Source: Rhizobiales bacterium Y(2018)
Lineage (GTDB): Bacteria > Pseudomonadota > Alphaproteobacteria > Rhizobiales > Aestuariivirgaceae
Assembly: GCA_005502925.1 (NCBI GenBank)
Contig: SCPD01000015.1
Span: 1-64,000 of the forward strand
Length of the DNA stretch: 64,000 nt
Direction of reading: 5' to 3'
Below the pieces are notes generated by a model. That model was not told the origin of the DNA. It worked only from the letters and a program-made list of their open reading frames with translations, and ran no database searches. Position numbers and translations under genes: made by a program. Numbering within the stretch: position 1 is the stretch's first letter; each line of letters opens with the position of its first letter. Of this stretch, positions 48,100 to 57,547 are shown in pieces.

Positions 48100-49999
48100 C
48101 CTCGACAGCTTCCTGCTCGGCGCCTTCATCTATCTGGGCGCTGCCGTCATCTCGGTGCCGATCGCCACACGGCTCGGCCTCGGTTCGGTGCTGGGTTATC
48201 TCATCGCCGGCATGCTGATCGGTCCCTCGGTACTGGGCCTCGTCGGCAGCGAGGGCGAGGATGTCATGCATTTCGCCGAATTCGGCGTCATCGTCATGCT
48301 GTTCCTGGTCGGCCTCGAGCTGCAGCCGTCCAAGCTGTGGAACTTGCGCAAGCCGATCCTCGGTCTCGGTGGCCTCCAGGTGGTGGGCACCGCGGCCGCC
48401 ATCGCCATCGCGCTCATCCTCTACGGTCTCACCTGGAAGACGTCGCTCACCATCGGCCTCATCCTGGCCATGTCCTCGACGGCCATCGTGCTGCAGAGCC
48501 TCGCCGAGCGCGGCCAGCTCAAGACCTCGGGCGGCCAGTCGGTCTTCTCCGTCCTGCTGTTCCAGGACATCGCGGTCATCCCGATCCTGGCGCTCCTGCC
48601 GCTCTTGGCGATGAATGGCGGCGAGGCGGCGCATGGCGAGGCCGGCCATATCGCCCGCCTGCCCGCCTGGCAGCAGGCGATTGTCGTCTTCGCCGCGGTG
48701 GCAATGATCGTGCTGGCCGGGCGTTATCTGATGCGCCCCCTCTTCCGTCTCATCGCCATGACCGGCCTGCGCGAGATCTTCGTCGCTCTGGCGCTCGCTT
48801 TGGTCGTCGGCATCACGCTGCTCATGGAATTGGTAGGCCTGTCGCCGGCGCTCGGTACTTTCCTCGCCGGCGTGCTGCTCGCCGAAAGCGAATACCGCCA
48901 TGAGATCGAGATGGATCTCGATCCTTTCAAGGGCCTTCTGCTCGCGGTATTTTTCATCGCCGTCGGCGCCGGCATCAATTTCAAATTGATCGCAGCCGAG
49001 CCCGGCCTGATCTTCGGCGGCGTCCTCGCCTTCGTCGTCCTCAAGCTCACCGTGCTCTACGCCATCGCCCGCTTCGCCCGCATGAAGCCGCCGCGCGCCT
49101 CGCTGTTCTCCTTCTCGCTGGCGCAGGGCGGCGAGTTCGCTTTCGTGCTCATCTCCTTTGCCGCCGGCTTAGGCCTTCTCGCGGCGGCGCAGGCGAGCAT
49201 GCTGGTCGCCGTCGTGGCGCTCTCCATGGCGGCCGCCCCCTTGCTGATGATGCTCGACGCCAAAGTGATCCAGCCGCGTTTCGAGCGTTACGGCTTCCAG
49301 CGTGAGGCCGACCGCATCGATCCCGCGGGCTCGTCGGCGATCATCCTAGGCCATGGCCGCTTCGGCATGACGATCGGCCGCGTGCTCGCCGCCAATGGCA
49401 CGCGCGCCACGGTGCTCGACCACGATGCCGAGCAGATCGGCGCCTTGCGCCGCTTCGGCTTCAAGGTCTTTTATGGCGATGCCTCGCGCGAGGATCTTCT
49501 CGAAGCCGCCGGCGCCGAGGACGCGAAGATCCTGGTCATCGCCATCGACGACCGCGACAAGATCCTGCAGATCGTCGAGACGGCGAAGCGCCGCTTTCCG
49601 CATCTTAAGATCTTCGCCCGCGCCTTCGACCGCACCCACGCTTATGCGCTGTTCAATGCCGGTGTCGAGCATGTCTATCGTGAGGTCTATGACTCCTCCC
49701 TCGTCATGGCCGAAGACGCTCTGGTGGCGCTCGGCACCCATCCTTACGAGGCGACGCGCGCCTTGCAGGTCTTCCGCAAACATGACGAGGCGCTGATCCG
49801 CCGCTCCGCCCGCCATGCCGGCGACATCGACACCATCATCGACATTTCGCGCGCCGCTCAAGCCGAGATCGAGCGCGTGCTGTCGGGCGACCAGCGCCCG
49901 CGCCCCGAGCTGGCGCCCGACAGGTCGTGGGATACACAGAACGACGCCGCGCGCGATCCGCGCAGCATGAGCGAGAATGAGGAGAAGGCCGCATCGTGA
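48089..49999 (+). CDS. kefC: KefB/KefC-type glutathione-regulated K+ efflux antiporter
   Basis: A 636-residue CPA2 antiporter. The N-terminal 380 residues carry 12 or so membrane helices (LGSVLGYLIAGMLIGPSVLG, GVIVMLFLVGLELQPS). A Rossmann RCK/TrkA-N domain begins near residue 420 (IILGHGRFGMTIGRVL). Electrophiles detoxified with glutathione trigger K+ efflux and cytoplasmic acidification. The start ATG at 48089 lies within the kefF gene. Four nt of overlap with the next gene suggest an operon. Confidence 0.93.
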   Translation: MQLSLDSFLLGAFIYLGAAVISVPIATRLGLGSVLGYLIAGMLIGPSVLGLVGSEGEDVMHFAEFGVIVMLFLVGLELQPSKLWNLRKPILGLGGLQVVGTAAAIAIALILYGLTWKTSLTIGLILAMSSTAIVLQSLAERGQLKTSGGQSVFSVLLFQDIAVIPILALLPLLAMNGGEAAHGEAGHIARLPAWQQAIVVFAAVAMIVLAGRYLMRPLFRLIAMTGLREIFVALALALVVGITLLMELVGLSPALGTFLAGVLLAESEYRHEIEMDLDPFKGLLLAVFFIAVGAGINFKLIAAEPGLIFGGVLAFVVLKLTVLYAIARFARMKPPRASLFSFSLAQGGEFAFVLISFAAGLGLLAAAQASMLVAVVALSMAAAPLLMMLDAKVIQPRFERYGFQREADRIDPAGSSAIILGHGRFGMTIGRVLAANGTRATVLDHDAEQIGALRRFGFKVFYGDASREDLLEAAGAEDAKILVIAIDDRDKILQIVETAKRRFPHLKIFARAFDRTHAYALFNAGVEHVYREVYDSSLVMAEDALVALGTHPYEATRALQVFRKHDEALIRRSARHAGDIDTIIDISRAAQAEIERVLSGDQRPRPELAPDRSWDTQNDAARDPRSMSENEEKAAS

Positions 50000-50931
50000 C
50001 GCAAGAATTCAAAATCGACCCGCGCAACGAGAATATCCTGATCTCGGTCAATGGCGAGCTCTTGCCGCGCGCCAAGGCGGTGGTCTCGGTCTTCGATTCG
50101 GGCTTCATCCTGGGCGACGGCGTCTGGGAGGGTCTGCGCCTTCATGATGGCGGCATCGCCTTTCTGCGCGAGCATATCGAAAGGCTCTATGAGGGCGCCA
50201 AGGCGATCTTCATGGATATCGGCCTCACGCCGGACGAACTGGTGGCACGCCTCTTCGCCTGTCTCGACGCCAACCGGATGACCGACGGCGTGCATATCCG
50301 CCTCATGGTCACACGTGGCGTCAAGGCGACTCCCTATCAGGATCCGCGCGCCACCATTTCGCCCGCCACCATCGTCATCATCCCGGAATGGAAGTCGCCC
50401 AAGCCGGAGGTGGTGGCCAAGGGCCTCAAGCTCCACACCGTCAATGTGCGCAGAGGCAGCCCCGACGTGCAGGACCAGAAGCTCAACTCGCATTCCAAGC
50501 TCAACTGCATCACCGCCTGCGTGCAGGCGATGAATGCCGGCGCCGACGAGGCGCTGATGCTCGATCCTCTGGGCTTCGTCGCCACCTGCAACTCGACGCA
50601 TTTCTTCATCGTCCGGCGCGGCGAGGTGTGGACGTCGAGCGGCCAATATTGCATTCCGGGCATCACCCGCTCGGCCGTCATCCGCGCCTGCCGGGAGAAC
50701 GGCATTGCGGTCTTCGAGAAGCAGTTCTCGCTCTATGATGTCTATGGCGCCGATGAGGCTTTCGTCACCGGCACATTCGCCGGCCTCGTGCCGGTGCGCG
50801 AGATCGACGGCCGTATCGTCGCCCACTCACTCGCCCCCAAAGGCGATTGGACGGGCATCGGCCCGATGACGGAACGGCTCACCAGCCTCTACAAGGCGCT
50901 GGCCAAACGCGAAGCGAAGCGCGCGCTCTGA
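49996..50931 (+). CDS. Class IV aminotransferase (branched-chain-aminotransferase-like)
   Basis: A 311-residue fold-type IV PLP enzyme. Motifs are FDSGFILGDGVWEGLRLHDG, the Schiff-base Lys168 in SHSKLNCI, DEALMLDPLGFVATCNSTHF and ITRSAVIRACRENGI. The start is a GTG overlapping the kefC stop. It might act as a branched-chain or D-amino-acid aminotransferase or as an aminodeoxychorismate-lyase-like enzyme. The adjacent sulfotransferase-like gene overlaps it by 1 nt (TGATG). Confidence 0.9.
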   Translation: MTQEFKIDPRNENILISVNGELLPRAKAVVSVFDSGFILGDGVWEGLRLHDGGIAFLREHIERLYEGAKAIFMDIGLTPDELVARLFACLDANRMTDGVHIRLMVTRGVKATPYQDPRATISPATIVIIPEWKSPKPEVVAKGLKLHTVNVRRGSPDVQDQKLNSHSKLNCITACVQAMNAGADEALMLDPLGFVATCNSTHFFIVRRGEVWTSSGQYCIPGITRSAVIRACRENGIAVFEKQFSLYDVYGADEAFVTGTFAGLVPVREIDGRIVAHSLAPKGDWTGIGPMTERLTSLYKALAKREAKRAL

Positions 50932-51659
50932 TGAAGCCCGTCACCATCGCCATGTGGTCGGGGCCGCGCAACATCTCGACCGCGATGATGTATTCCTACG
51001 GCAACCGGCCGGACTGTTTCGCCTGGGACGAGCCTTTCTACGCCTTCGCGCTGAAGAACCATGGCAACGACCATCCGATGCGCGACGAGATCATCGCCCA
51101 TCACGAGAGCGACTGGGACAAGCTCGTCAAGACCTGCCTCGCTCCGCCGCCGGACGGCAAGAGCGTCTTCTATCAGAAGCACATGACGCATCACATGCTG
51201 AAGGGCTTCGACCGCGCCTGGATCCTGCCGCTCACCAATGCCTTCCTCATCCGCCGGCCCGAGCGTGTCCTGGCGAGCTATACGCGCAAATGGGCAGATG
51301 TTTCCTTGCGCGACATCGGCTTCGTCGAGCAGGCCGAGATCTTTGATCTCGTCGCCGATCATCTGGGCCGCGCCCCCGCCGTCATCGATGCCGATGACGT
51401 GCTGGCCGATCCCCGGCGCACCCTCGGCAGACTGTGCGAGGCATGTGCCATTCCTTTCGACGATCACATGCTGAGCTGGCCCAAGGGACCCAAGAGCTTC
51501 GACGGCGTCTGGGCGCCGCATTGGTATAATGCGGTCTGGGCGTCGACCGGTTTCGGCAAGCCGGAGAACCAGCCCATTGAGTTGAGCCCGCATCTGGCCA
51601 GGATCGCCGAGGCGGCTCAGCCCTATTACCAACGCCTGCGGGATCACAAGCTCGGATAG
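50931..51659 (+). CDS. Sulfotransferase-like P-loop protein
   Basis: A 242-residue protein of the sulfotransferase fold. The 5'-phosphosulfate loop is at the start (AMWSGPRNISTAMMYSYGNR), and the 3'-phosphate-binding region is NAFLIRRPERVLASYTRKWA. Coupling with the class IV aminotransferase (TGATG) hints at a joint role. No sulfated product can be named. It converges with the GMC oxidoreductase gene 10 nt away. Confidence 0.85.
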   Translation: MKPVTIAMWSGPRNISTAMMYSYGNRPDCFAWDEPFYAFALKNHGNDHPMRDEIIAHHESDWDKLVKTCLAPPPDGKSVFYQKHMTHHMLKGFDRAWILPLTNAFLIRRPERVLASYTRKWADVSLRDIGFVEQAEIFDLVADHLGRAPAVIDADDVLADPRRTLGRLCEACAIPFDDHMLSWPKGPKSFDGVWAPHWYNAVWASTGFGKPENQPIELSPHLARIAEAAQPYYQRLRDHKLG

Positions 51660-51669
51660 CCCTTACGCG

Positions 51670-53322
51670 CTACATGTCCGGCTTCAGTTCACCGGCGAAG
51701 GGCGCATGGATCGGGATGAGCGGCGGCACGCCGAGAATGTCGTCGGCGAGCTTCTCGGCCATCATCATGATCGGCGCATTCGTATTTCCGGTGGTCAGGC
51801 TCGGGATGATGGAGCCGTCCACGACGCGCAGATTTTCGACTCCGAAGACCTTGCCCGTGGCGGAAACCACGGCATCCGGATTGTCCGCCGATCCCATCCG
51901 GCAGGTGCCGGAAGCGTGGTATCCGCTCGTTCCCGTCTCGCGGCAGAACTGCTCGATGCTCTGGCGCGAGTTTATTTCAGCACCGGGCTTCATCTCCTTG
52001 CCGCGAATGGAATCGAATGCCGGGCGCGCGATGACATCGCGGACGATTTCTATGCAGCGCCGCGCCTTTGCGAGATCGTAATCGGTCGACAGATAATTCA
52101 GCACGATTTCCGGCGCCTTATCCACGTCGAGCGATCGGGCTTTCACATGCCCGCGGTTTTTCGGCCTTTGATGCGCGATGGTTATGCAGAAGCCTCCCGG
52201 TTTCGACTTCGGCGACAGGCCGTCGGCCAGCTGAAGCGGCATGAACTGGAACTGGACATCCGGATAGCCGAGCGAATCCTCGCTTTTGACGAAGGCGACG
52301 CCCTCGCAATGATTGGATTCGCCGAATCCCTTTCGGGTCAGGATCCATTCAAGTCCGATTTTGGCCTTGCCGAGGGGGCCGAGATGACGGTTGAGAGACA
52401 TCTCGTCGGGACATATCCAGGACAGATAGAATTCGTAGTGATCCTGGAGATTCTGCCCGACTCCGCGCAGCGCCGCGACCGTCGCAACGCCGAGCTCCTT
52501 GAGATGCGCAGGCTCGCCAATTCCGGAGACCTGCAAAATCTGCGGCGAATTGATCGCCCCGGCGCAGAGGAGCACCTCGCGTTCGGCGCGAATTTTCCTG
52601 ACCTGCACGCCCTGACGATACTCCACGCCGACAGCCTTAGTGCCCTCGAACAGGATCCTCACCACGGTTGCGCCGGTCTTGACCCGAAGATTCTTCCGAT
52701 GCCGGACGGGACGCAGATAGGCCCACGAAGCGCTGGCGCGGATGCCATGATCGACATTGCGCTCAAAACGCCCGAAACCCTCTTGTTGATAGCCATTGAT
52801 ATCCGGCGTCAGCGGATAGCCGGCTTGTTCGCCCGCCTTCTGGAACGCGTCGTAGCTGGCGAAGGCCCATGGTCCCGCCTTGACCCGGACCGGGCCGGAT
52901 CGGCCGCGATAGAGGTCATCGCCGCTATCGCTACTTTCGAGTTTCTTGAAATACGGCAGCACTTCCGCATACGACCAACCTTGCGCGCCTTCGGTGACCC
53001 AGCGCTGATAATCGAGCGGGCTGCAGCGCGTGTAGCACATGCCGTTGATGCCGGACGAGCCGCCCAGGATCTTTCCGCGCGGCTGATAGACCTTGCGCCC
53101 GAAAAGCTGCGCTTCGGGCTCGGTATGAAAGGAGCGCGTATAGGGCCCGCCTTGAAAATTGATCCCATAGGCGGCCGGCATGTGCACACTCCAGGCCCGC
53201 CAGTCATCCGCCGGACCGGCTTCGAGCAAGACCACGCCGGTGGCGGGATCGGCGCTCAGCCTGTTGGCAAGTACGCAGCCGGCAGAACCGCCCCCGATGA
53301 TGACAAAATCCGCGCTTTCCAT
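51670..53322 (-). CDS. GMC family FAD-dependent oxidoreductase (choline-dehydrogenase-like)
   Basis: A 550-residue glucose-methanol-choline oxidoreductase. The FAD motif is DFVIIGGGSAGCVLANRLS, followed by GGSSGINGMCYTRCSP, and the active-site His region HASGTCRMG near the C-terminus. It oxidises an alcohol, possibly a polyol or a sugar, and passes electrons to an unknown acceptor. The ATG at 53322 (MESADFV) is preferred. It shares its strand with the epimerase gene upstream and probably forms part of the sugar pathway that includes the ABC transporters. Confidence 0.92.
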   Translation of the reverse strand: MESADFVIIGGGSAGCVLANRLSADPATGVVLLEAGPADDWRAWSVHMPAAYGINFQGGPYTRSFHTEPEAQLFGRKVYQPRGKILGGSSGINGMCYTRCSPLDYQRWVTEGAQGWSYAEVLPYFKKLESSDSGDDLYRGRSGPVRVKAGPWAFASYDAFQKAGEQAGYPLTPDINGYQQEGFGRFERNVDHGIRASASWAYLRPVRHRKNLRVKTGATVVRILFEGTKAVGVEYRQGVQVRKIRAEREVLLCAGAINSPQILQVSGIGEPAHLKELGVATVAALRGVGQNLQDHYEFYLSWICPDEMSLNRHLGPLGKAKIGLEWILTRKGFGESNHCEGVAFVKSEDSLGYPDVQFQFMPLQLADGLSPKSKPGGFCITIAHQRPKNRGHVKARSLDVDKAPEIVLNYLSTDYDLAKARRCIEIVRDVIARPAFDSIRGKEMKPGAEINSRQSIEQFCRETGTSGYHASGTCRMGSADNPDAVVSATGKVFGVENLRVVDGSIIPSLTTGNTNAPIMMMAEKLADDILGVPPLIPIHAPFAGELKPDM

Positions 53323-53394
53323 TTCAGCCACTATCGGCCCCTTGTTGGATCAGGATGAATATGACGCATATAGGTGTAAATCGCCGGAAGCGGC

Positions 53395-54219
53395 CTACCA
53401 GCCCAGCGCCGACAATTTCGCGGCGGATTCACGGATATCGCCGTCGGGGCTGGCTGAAATGACCTCGATGATGGGCGGCCCGAGCAGATCCAGCCGGCCG
53501 ATTGGAGCGGCAAGGGCGGCGAAATCGATCACGCTGTTCGTCAATCCGATCGCGGCGTGATCATATCTGGTCCGCGTCGTGTCCGAGACATGCAGATATT
53601 TCAGGCGCGGGCTGAGTAATTCGAGTTCGGCCGCCACGTCGGCGCCGATGAAGGCGCCATTGGCGATGTCATACACCACCCCGATGCCGGGATCGCCATA
53701 ACGCTCGAGAGCCGCCAGCAGCCCCTGCGCATCGGGCAGGAACGCAAAGGGCATGTTCTCGACCAGGACATTTACGCCGGCGCGGTTCGCCACCGGCAGG
53801 AGAAAGTCCAGGCCGTCGAAAAAGCGGCCGGCAAGCAGCTCCAGGGGAGCCGACAGCAGGCCATTCGCCTTGCCGGGGCCGACAATGACATTCGCGCATC
53901 CGATCTCGCCCGCCAGTTCGATGATCCCCGCGATGACGTCCAGCGAATAGCGGCGCATTTCGGGAGAAGCACCGGCGATATTGATGTCGATATTCGGCTG
54001 ATTGAGCGTGGTGACGACCAGCCCGTTGTCCTCGACATATTTCCTGATCGCCTGCTTCTGGACGGAAGACACCTCGCCGGGCCAGAGATGCCCGGGAAAC
54101 GCCATGAGCTCGAAGCGTGAAAATCCGAGCTGATGCAGTCGCTGCAGAAAGCCAAGCGCGTCGGTGTCGTAGATATAAGAGTAGGAGTTGATGCCGAAAT
54201 CAGCGGCTGCCGTGGTCAT
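53395..54219 (-). CDS. Sugar phosphate isomerase/epimerase family (TIM barrel)
   Basis: A 274-residue xylose-isomerase-like TIM-barrel protein (AP_endonuc_2 fold). Features are GINSYSYIYDTDALGFLQRL, metal Glu in NVLVENMPFAF, GIGVVYDIANGAF and LKYLHVSDTTR. This family interconverts keto and aldo sugars or epimerises inositol-related compounds. It is divergent from the sugar-binding protein gene at 54472 and 72 nt from the GMC gene. The exact substrate is unknown. Confidence 0.9.
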   Translation of the reverse strand: MTTAAADFGINSYSYIYDTDALGFLQRLHQLGFSRFELMAFPGHLWPGEVSSVQKQAIRKYVEDNGLVVTTLNQPNIDINIAGASPEMRRYSLDVIAGIIELAGEIGCANVIVGPGKANGLLSAPLELLAGRFFDGLDFLLPVANRAGVNVLVENMPFAFLPDAQGLLAALERYGDPGIGVVYDIANGAFIGADVAAELELLSPRLKYLHVSDTTRTRYDHAAIGLTNSVIDFAALAAPIGRLDLLGPPIIEVISASPDGDIRESAAKLSALGW

Positions 54220-54254
54220 GCGTAATCTCGGTCATCAGGGCCTCACCTTCACTT

Positions 54255-54283
54255 GCGACAATATCGTTTATCAAGCGACAATA
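54255..54283. promoter_or_regulatory. Direct repeat GCGACAATA in the divergent sugar control region
   Basis: GCGACAATA occurs at 54255-54263 and 54275-54283, exactly 20 bp apart (two helical turns), between the divergent epimerase and binding-protein genes. A related GCTACAAT lies on the minus strand at 54383-54390. The same GCGACAAT occurs at 62971 upstream of the second sugar operon, suggesting a common regulator. Confidence 0.5.
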
Positions 54284-54471
54284 CGAAAATCAATCGCCGT
54301 CAAACCACCACCACGCCCGTTCCTCACCCCGATTCCCCCCAAACGAGCCGATCACCCGGGAAGTCGCTGTCATTCATTCGCTATTGTAGCATAATTTTCT
54401 ATATTGACAAATTTGATTTCCCGCTGAAATCTGACCGGGCTTAAAAACACAAATGACAAGGGAAGTGGGAG

Positions 54472-55710
54472 ATGAAACGGATTTTGGGAGCTCTGAGCAT
54501 TGCCGCGGTGATGGCGGCCTCAACGGTCGTCCAGGCCCAGGACATTGTTCTCCAGGCACTTTTCATGAAGCAGACCGCCTATAGCGACAAAGACGTGCGC
54601 GACATGACGAATGACTTCGAGGCGGCCCATCCGGGGATCAAGGTCAATCTCGAATTCGTGCCTTACGAGGCCCTGCACAACAAGATTGTCGCCTCCATCA
54701 GCGCCGGTTCGGGTGGATATGATGTCGCCCTCGTGGACACGATCTGGCCGGCTGAGTTCGCCACGAACCAGTTTGTCGACGACCTCACGAGCCTGGTTCC
54801 GCCGCGCGATCCTATCTTCGGCGGCGCCTGGAAGACCGGCGAATATGACGGCAAGATCTGGGCGATGCCCTGGATCCTCGACACGAAATATCTGTTCTAC
54901 AACAAGGATATTCTCGCCAAGGCCGGGTTCGATCATCCCCCCGCGACACTCGACGAGTTGACCCAGCAGGCCAAGGTCATCAAGGACAAGGGTCTTGCCG
55001 ACTACCCGATCGTGTGGAGCTGGGGCCAGGCGGAGGCGCTCGTCTGCGACTACGCGCTTCTCGTCCAGGCCTTTGGAGGCCAGTTCTATGACGAAAGCGG
55101 AGAACCCGCCTTCACCAAAGGCGGTGCGCTCAAGGCATTGCAGTTCATGGTGGGCTCGATCAAGGACGGCATATCCAATCCCCGCTCGACCGAATTCCTC
55201 GAGGAAGAGGTCCGCAATACGTTCTCGAGCGGCCGGGCGGCTTTCGCGCTGAACTGGACTTATATGTGGCCGCTCGCCAACGACCCCAAGCAGAGCGAGG
55301 TGGCCGGCAAGATCGGCATCGTGCCGGCGCCGGGAACACCCGAAGGCAGCCCGCAGGCCGCCATCAACGGCTCGATGGGTCTGAGCATCATGCGGAATTC
55401 GGACAAGAAGGATGCCGCCTGGCAATATATCAAGTATCTGACCTCGCAGGAAACGCAGGACAAATATGCCAGCATGAGCCTGCCGATCTGGAAGAGCTCC
55501 TACGCTGATCCGAAGGTGGTCAAGGGTCAGGAAGAGCTGATCAAGGCGGCCGAAACCTCTGTCGCGATCATGTATAATCGCCCGACAAAGGTTCAATACC
55601 AGGAAATTTCCACCCTGCTCCAGCAGCAGATTCAAAGCGCGCTGCTCGGCCTCCAATCGCCGGAACAGGCGATGAAAGACCTGGCGTCACAGACCAGCGG
55701 CATGAAGTGA
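54472..55710 (+). CDS. Extracellular sugar-binding protein, ABC family 1
   Basis: A 412-residue periplasmic binding protein with a Sec signal peptide (MKRILGALSIAAVMAASTVV, cleavage after VQA). The mature part (DIVLQALFMKQTAYSDKD) is followed by GYDVALVDTIWPAEFAT and NGSMGLSIMRNSDKK, as in trehalose/maltose or glycerol-phosphate-type carbohydrate-binding proteins. GGGAG precedes the ATG. It starts the plus-strand operon binding protein - permease - permease - ATPase. Confidence 0.93.
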   Translation: MKRILGALSIAAVMAASTVVQAQDIVLQALFMKQTAYSDKDVRDMTNDFEAAHPGIKVNLEFVPYEALHNKIVASISAGSGGYDVALVDTIWPAEFATNQFVDDLTSLVPPRDPIFGGAWKTGEYDGKIWAMPWILDTKYLFYNKDILAKAGFDHPPATLDELTQQAKVIKDKGLADYPIVWSWGQAEALVCDYALLVQAFGGQFYDESGEPAFTKGGALKALQFMVGSIKDGISNPRSTEFLEEEVRNTFSSGRAAFALNWTYMWPLANDPKQSEVAGKIGIVPAPGTPEGSPQAAINGSMGLSIMRNSDKKDAAWQYIKYLTSQETQDKYASMSLPIWKSSYADPKVVKGQEELIKAAETSVAIMYNRPTKVQYQEISTLLQQQIQSALLGLQSPEQAMKDLASQTSGMK

Positions 55711-55720
55711 GGATCACGCG

Positions 55721-56671
55721 ATGCTTGCGAAGGGTGCAGGTCGCCCATGGTCTGCACCCTTGTGCGCTGCCCCTGGAGAGACCGGAACGCTCATAGGACG
55801 GGAAAACCGGACTGCATGGCTGCTGCTCCTTCCCATGTTCATCATCGTGCTCGGGGTAACGGGCTACCCGCTGCTGCAAACGATCTGGCTGTCATTTCAT
55901 TCGCGCCCGCTGGCGGGGCACGATGTCCAGGCCGATTGGGTCGGGCTGGCTAATTTCAAGACTGTTCTCGAGAATGCGGCCTTCCGCGCGGCGGTTGCGC
56001 GCACGCTCTATTTCACGATCGTATCGGTCCTCGCGGAGGCGATGATCGGTGTCATGGTCGCCCTCCTGCTCGACCAGGAATTTCGTGGACGCGCCTTTGT
56101 TCGCGCCTTGCTTGTGCTGCCCTTGGCGATGCCCACAGTGGTATCGGCCATGATGTGGCGGCTGATCTACAATCCCGAATATGGCGCATTCAATGCCCTG
56201 CTGCTCCAGATCGGCTTGATCGACGATTATCGATCCTGGCTGGGCGCACCCGGCCTGGCCATGAACATGGTGATCATTGCCGAGGTATGGAAGAACTTTT
56301 CGATCGTGGCGATCATCGTGCTTGCGGCCTTGCAGACGATCCCGCGCGAACTGTACGAAGCCGCGACAATCGATGGCGCGGGACCGTGGGCGCGATTCCG
56401 CAATGTCACCTGGCCTGGCATTCTGGCGCCGCTCAGTGTGGCGTTGGTGCTGCGCACGATTGAAGCCTTCAAGGTCTTCGACATCTTCTATGTCATGACG
56501 CGCGGCGGCCCCGCCAACACGACCAAGACCGCCACTTTCTTCGTGTACGACGAATCCTTTGCGTTCCTGCGGGCCGGCAGCGCCTCCTCATACGCGCTCG
56601 TCGTCGTTGCGATCTCAATGGTGCTGATTGCGATCTATGTCCGTCTGCTGCGGAGGCAGGACCAGCCATGA
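55721..56671 (+). CDS. Sugar ABC transporter permease, MalF/UgpA-like
   Basis: A 316-residue permease with an extended N-terminus (about 25 residues, low complexity) before the first helix TAWLLLLPMFIIVLGVTGYP. The EAA loop is EAATIDGAGPWARFRNVTWP. Its start could also be a later codon, since the first 25 residues are atypical. It overlaps the next permease by 4 nt. Confidence 0.92.
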   Translation: MLAKGAGRPWSAPLCAAPGETGTLIGRENRTAWLLLLPMFIIVLGVTGYPLLQTIWLSFHSRPLAGHDVQADWVGLANFKTVLENAAFRAAVARTLYFTIVSVLAEAMIGVMVALLLDQEFRGRAFVRALLVLPLAMPTVVSAMMWRLIYNPEYGAFNALLLQIGLIDDYRSWLGAPGLAMNMVIIAEVWKNFSIVAIIVLAALQTIPRELYEAATIDGAGPWARFRNVTWPGILAPLSVALVLRTIEAFKVFDIFYVMTRGGPANTTKTATFFVYDESFAFLRAGSASSYALVVVAISMVLIAIYVRLLRRQDQP

Positions 56672-57510
56672 GGAGAATTTTCTGGCGCATCGCCCTCTAT
56701 ACGAGCGTGTTGCTTGTCACGACCATCATCCTGGCGCCGGTATGCTGGATGTTCATCATGAGCGTCAGCTCCATGACCGATCTGACCGCACGGCCAATGC
56801 AATGGCTTCCGGCAACGATGGATTTTTCCCGCTACCGCATGTTGTTGACGTTCGAGCCGAACTCGCCCGGCGAGATCTTCCTCCTTGCGCTCCGCAATAC
56901 CTTCCTCGCGGCGGCGGGGGCGTCCATTTTGTCGCTGATCGTCGGCTTTCCCGCCGCCTACAGCTTTTCGCGGCTTCCCGGCCGGCGGGCTCCGCTTCTC
57001 TATCTGGTGCTGTCGACATATATGCTGCCGTCGGCGGCATTGATCCTGCCGATATATATCGCGCTGAGCGCATTCGGTCTGCTCAACACCCCATTCAGCC
57101 TCGCGGTCGTATACTGCTCGATCGTGCTGCCCTTCGTCGTCTGGCTGCTCACGGGCAATCTCAATACGCTGCCGCGTGAAATCGACCAGGCCGCGGCGAT
57201 GGATGGCGCCAATCTCTGGCAGACCATTCGCCATGTCGTGCTTCCCTTGTCGGGAGCGGCCATTGGCACGGCGGCATTGTTTGGACTTCTGCTGGCATGG
57301 GACGAGTTCTTCTTCTCGCTCATCCTGACCAATGACCTGCGCGCCAAGACGCTGAGTGTCGCGATCGCGGACTTCGCCGCCGGCCGAGCGACCGACTACC
57401 CGCTTATCGCGACAGCGGGCCTGCTATCGGCACTGCCCCCGGTCTTCATCGCCTTCTTCCTGCAGCGTTCCCTCGTCAAGGGACTGGCGGCGGGCAGCGT
57501 AAAAGGCTGA
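56668..57510 (+). CDS. Sugar ABC transporter permease, MalG/UgpE-like
   Basis: A 280-residue permease with the first helix LLVTTIILAPVCWMFIMSVS and EAA loop QAAAMDGANLWQTIRHVVLP. The ATG overlaps the end of the MalF-like gene (ATGA). Forms the membrane channel with the preceding gene product. Confidence 0.92.
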   Translation: MRRIFWRIALYTSVLLVTTIILAPVCWMFIMSVSSMTDLTARPMQWLPATMDFSRYRMLLTFEPNSPGEIFLLALRNTFLAAAGASILSLIVGFPAAYSFSRLPGRRAPLLYLVLSTYMLPSAALILPIYIALSAFGLLNTPFSLAVVYCSIVLPFVVWLLTGNLNTLPREIDQAAAMDGANLWQTIRHVVLPLSGAAIGTAALFGLLLAWDEFFFSLILTNDLRAKTLSVAIADFAAGRATDYPLIATAGLLSALPPVFIAFFLQRSLVKGLAAGSVKG

Positions 57511-57547
57511 TCGCAGCAAGCAGTTGACAGACAACAGGATTGATCAG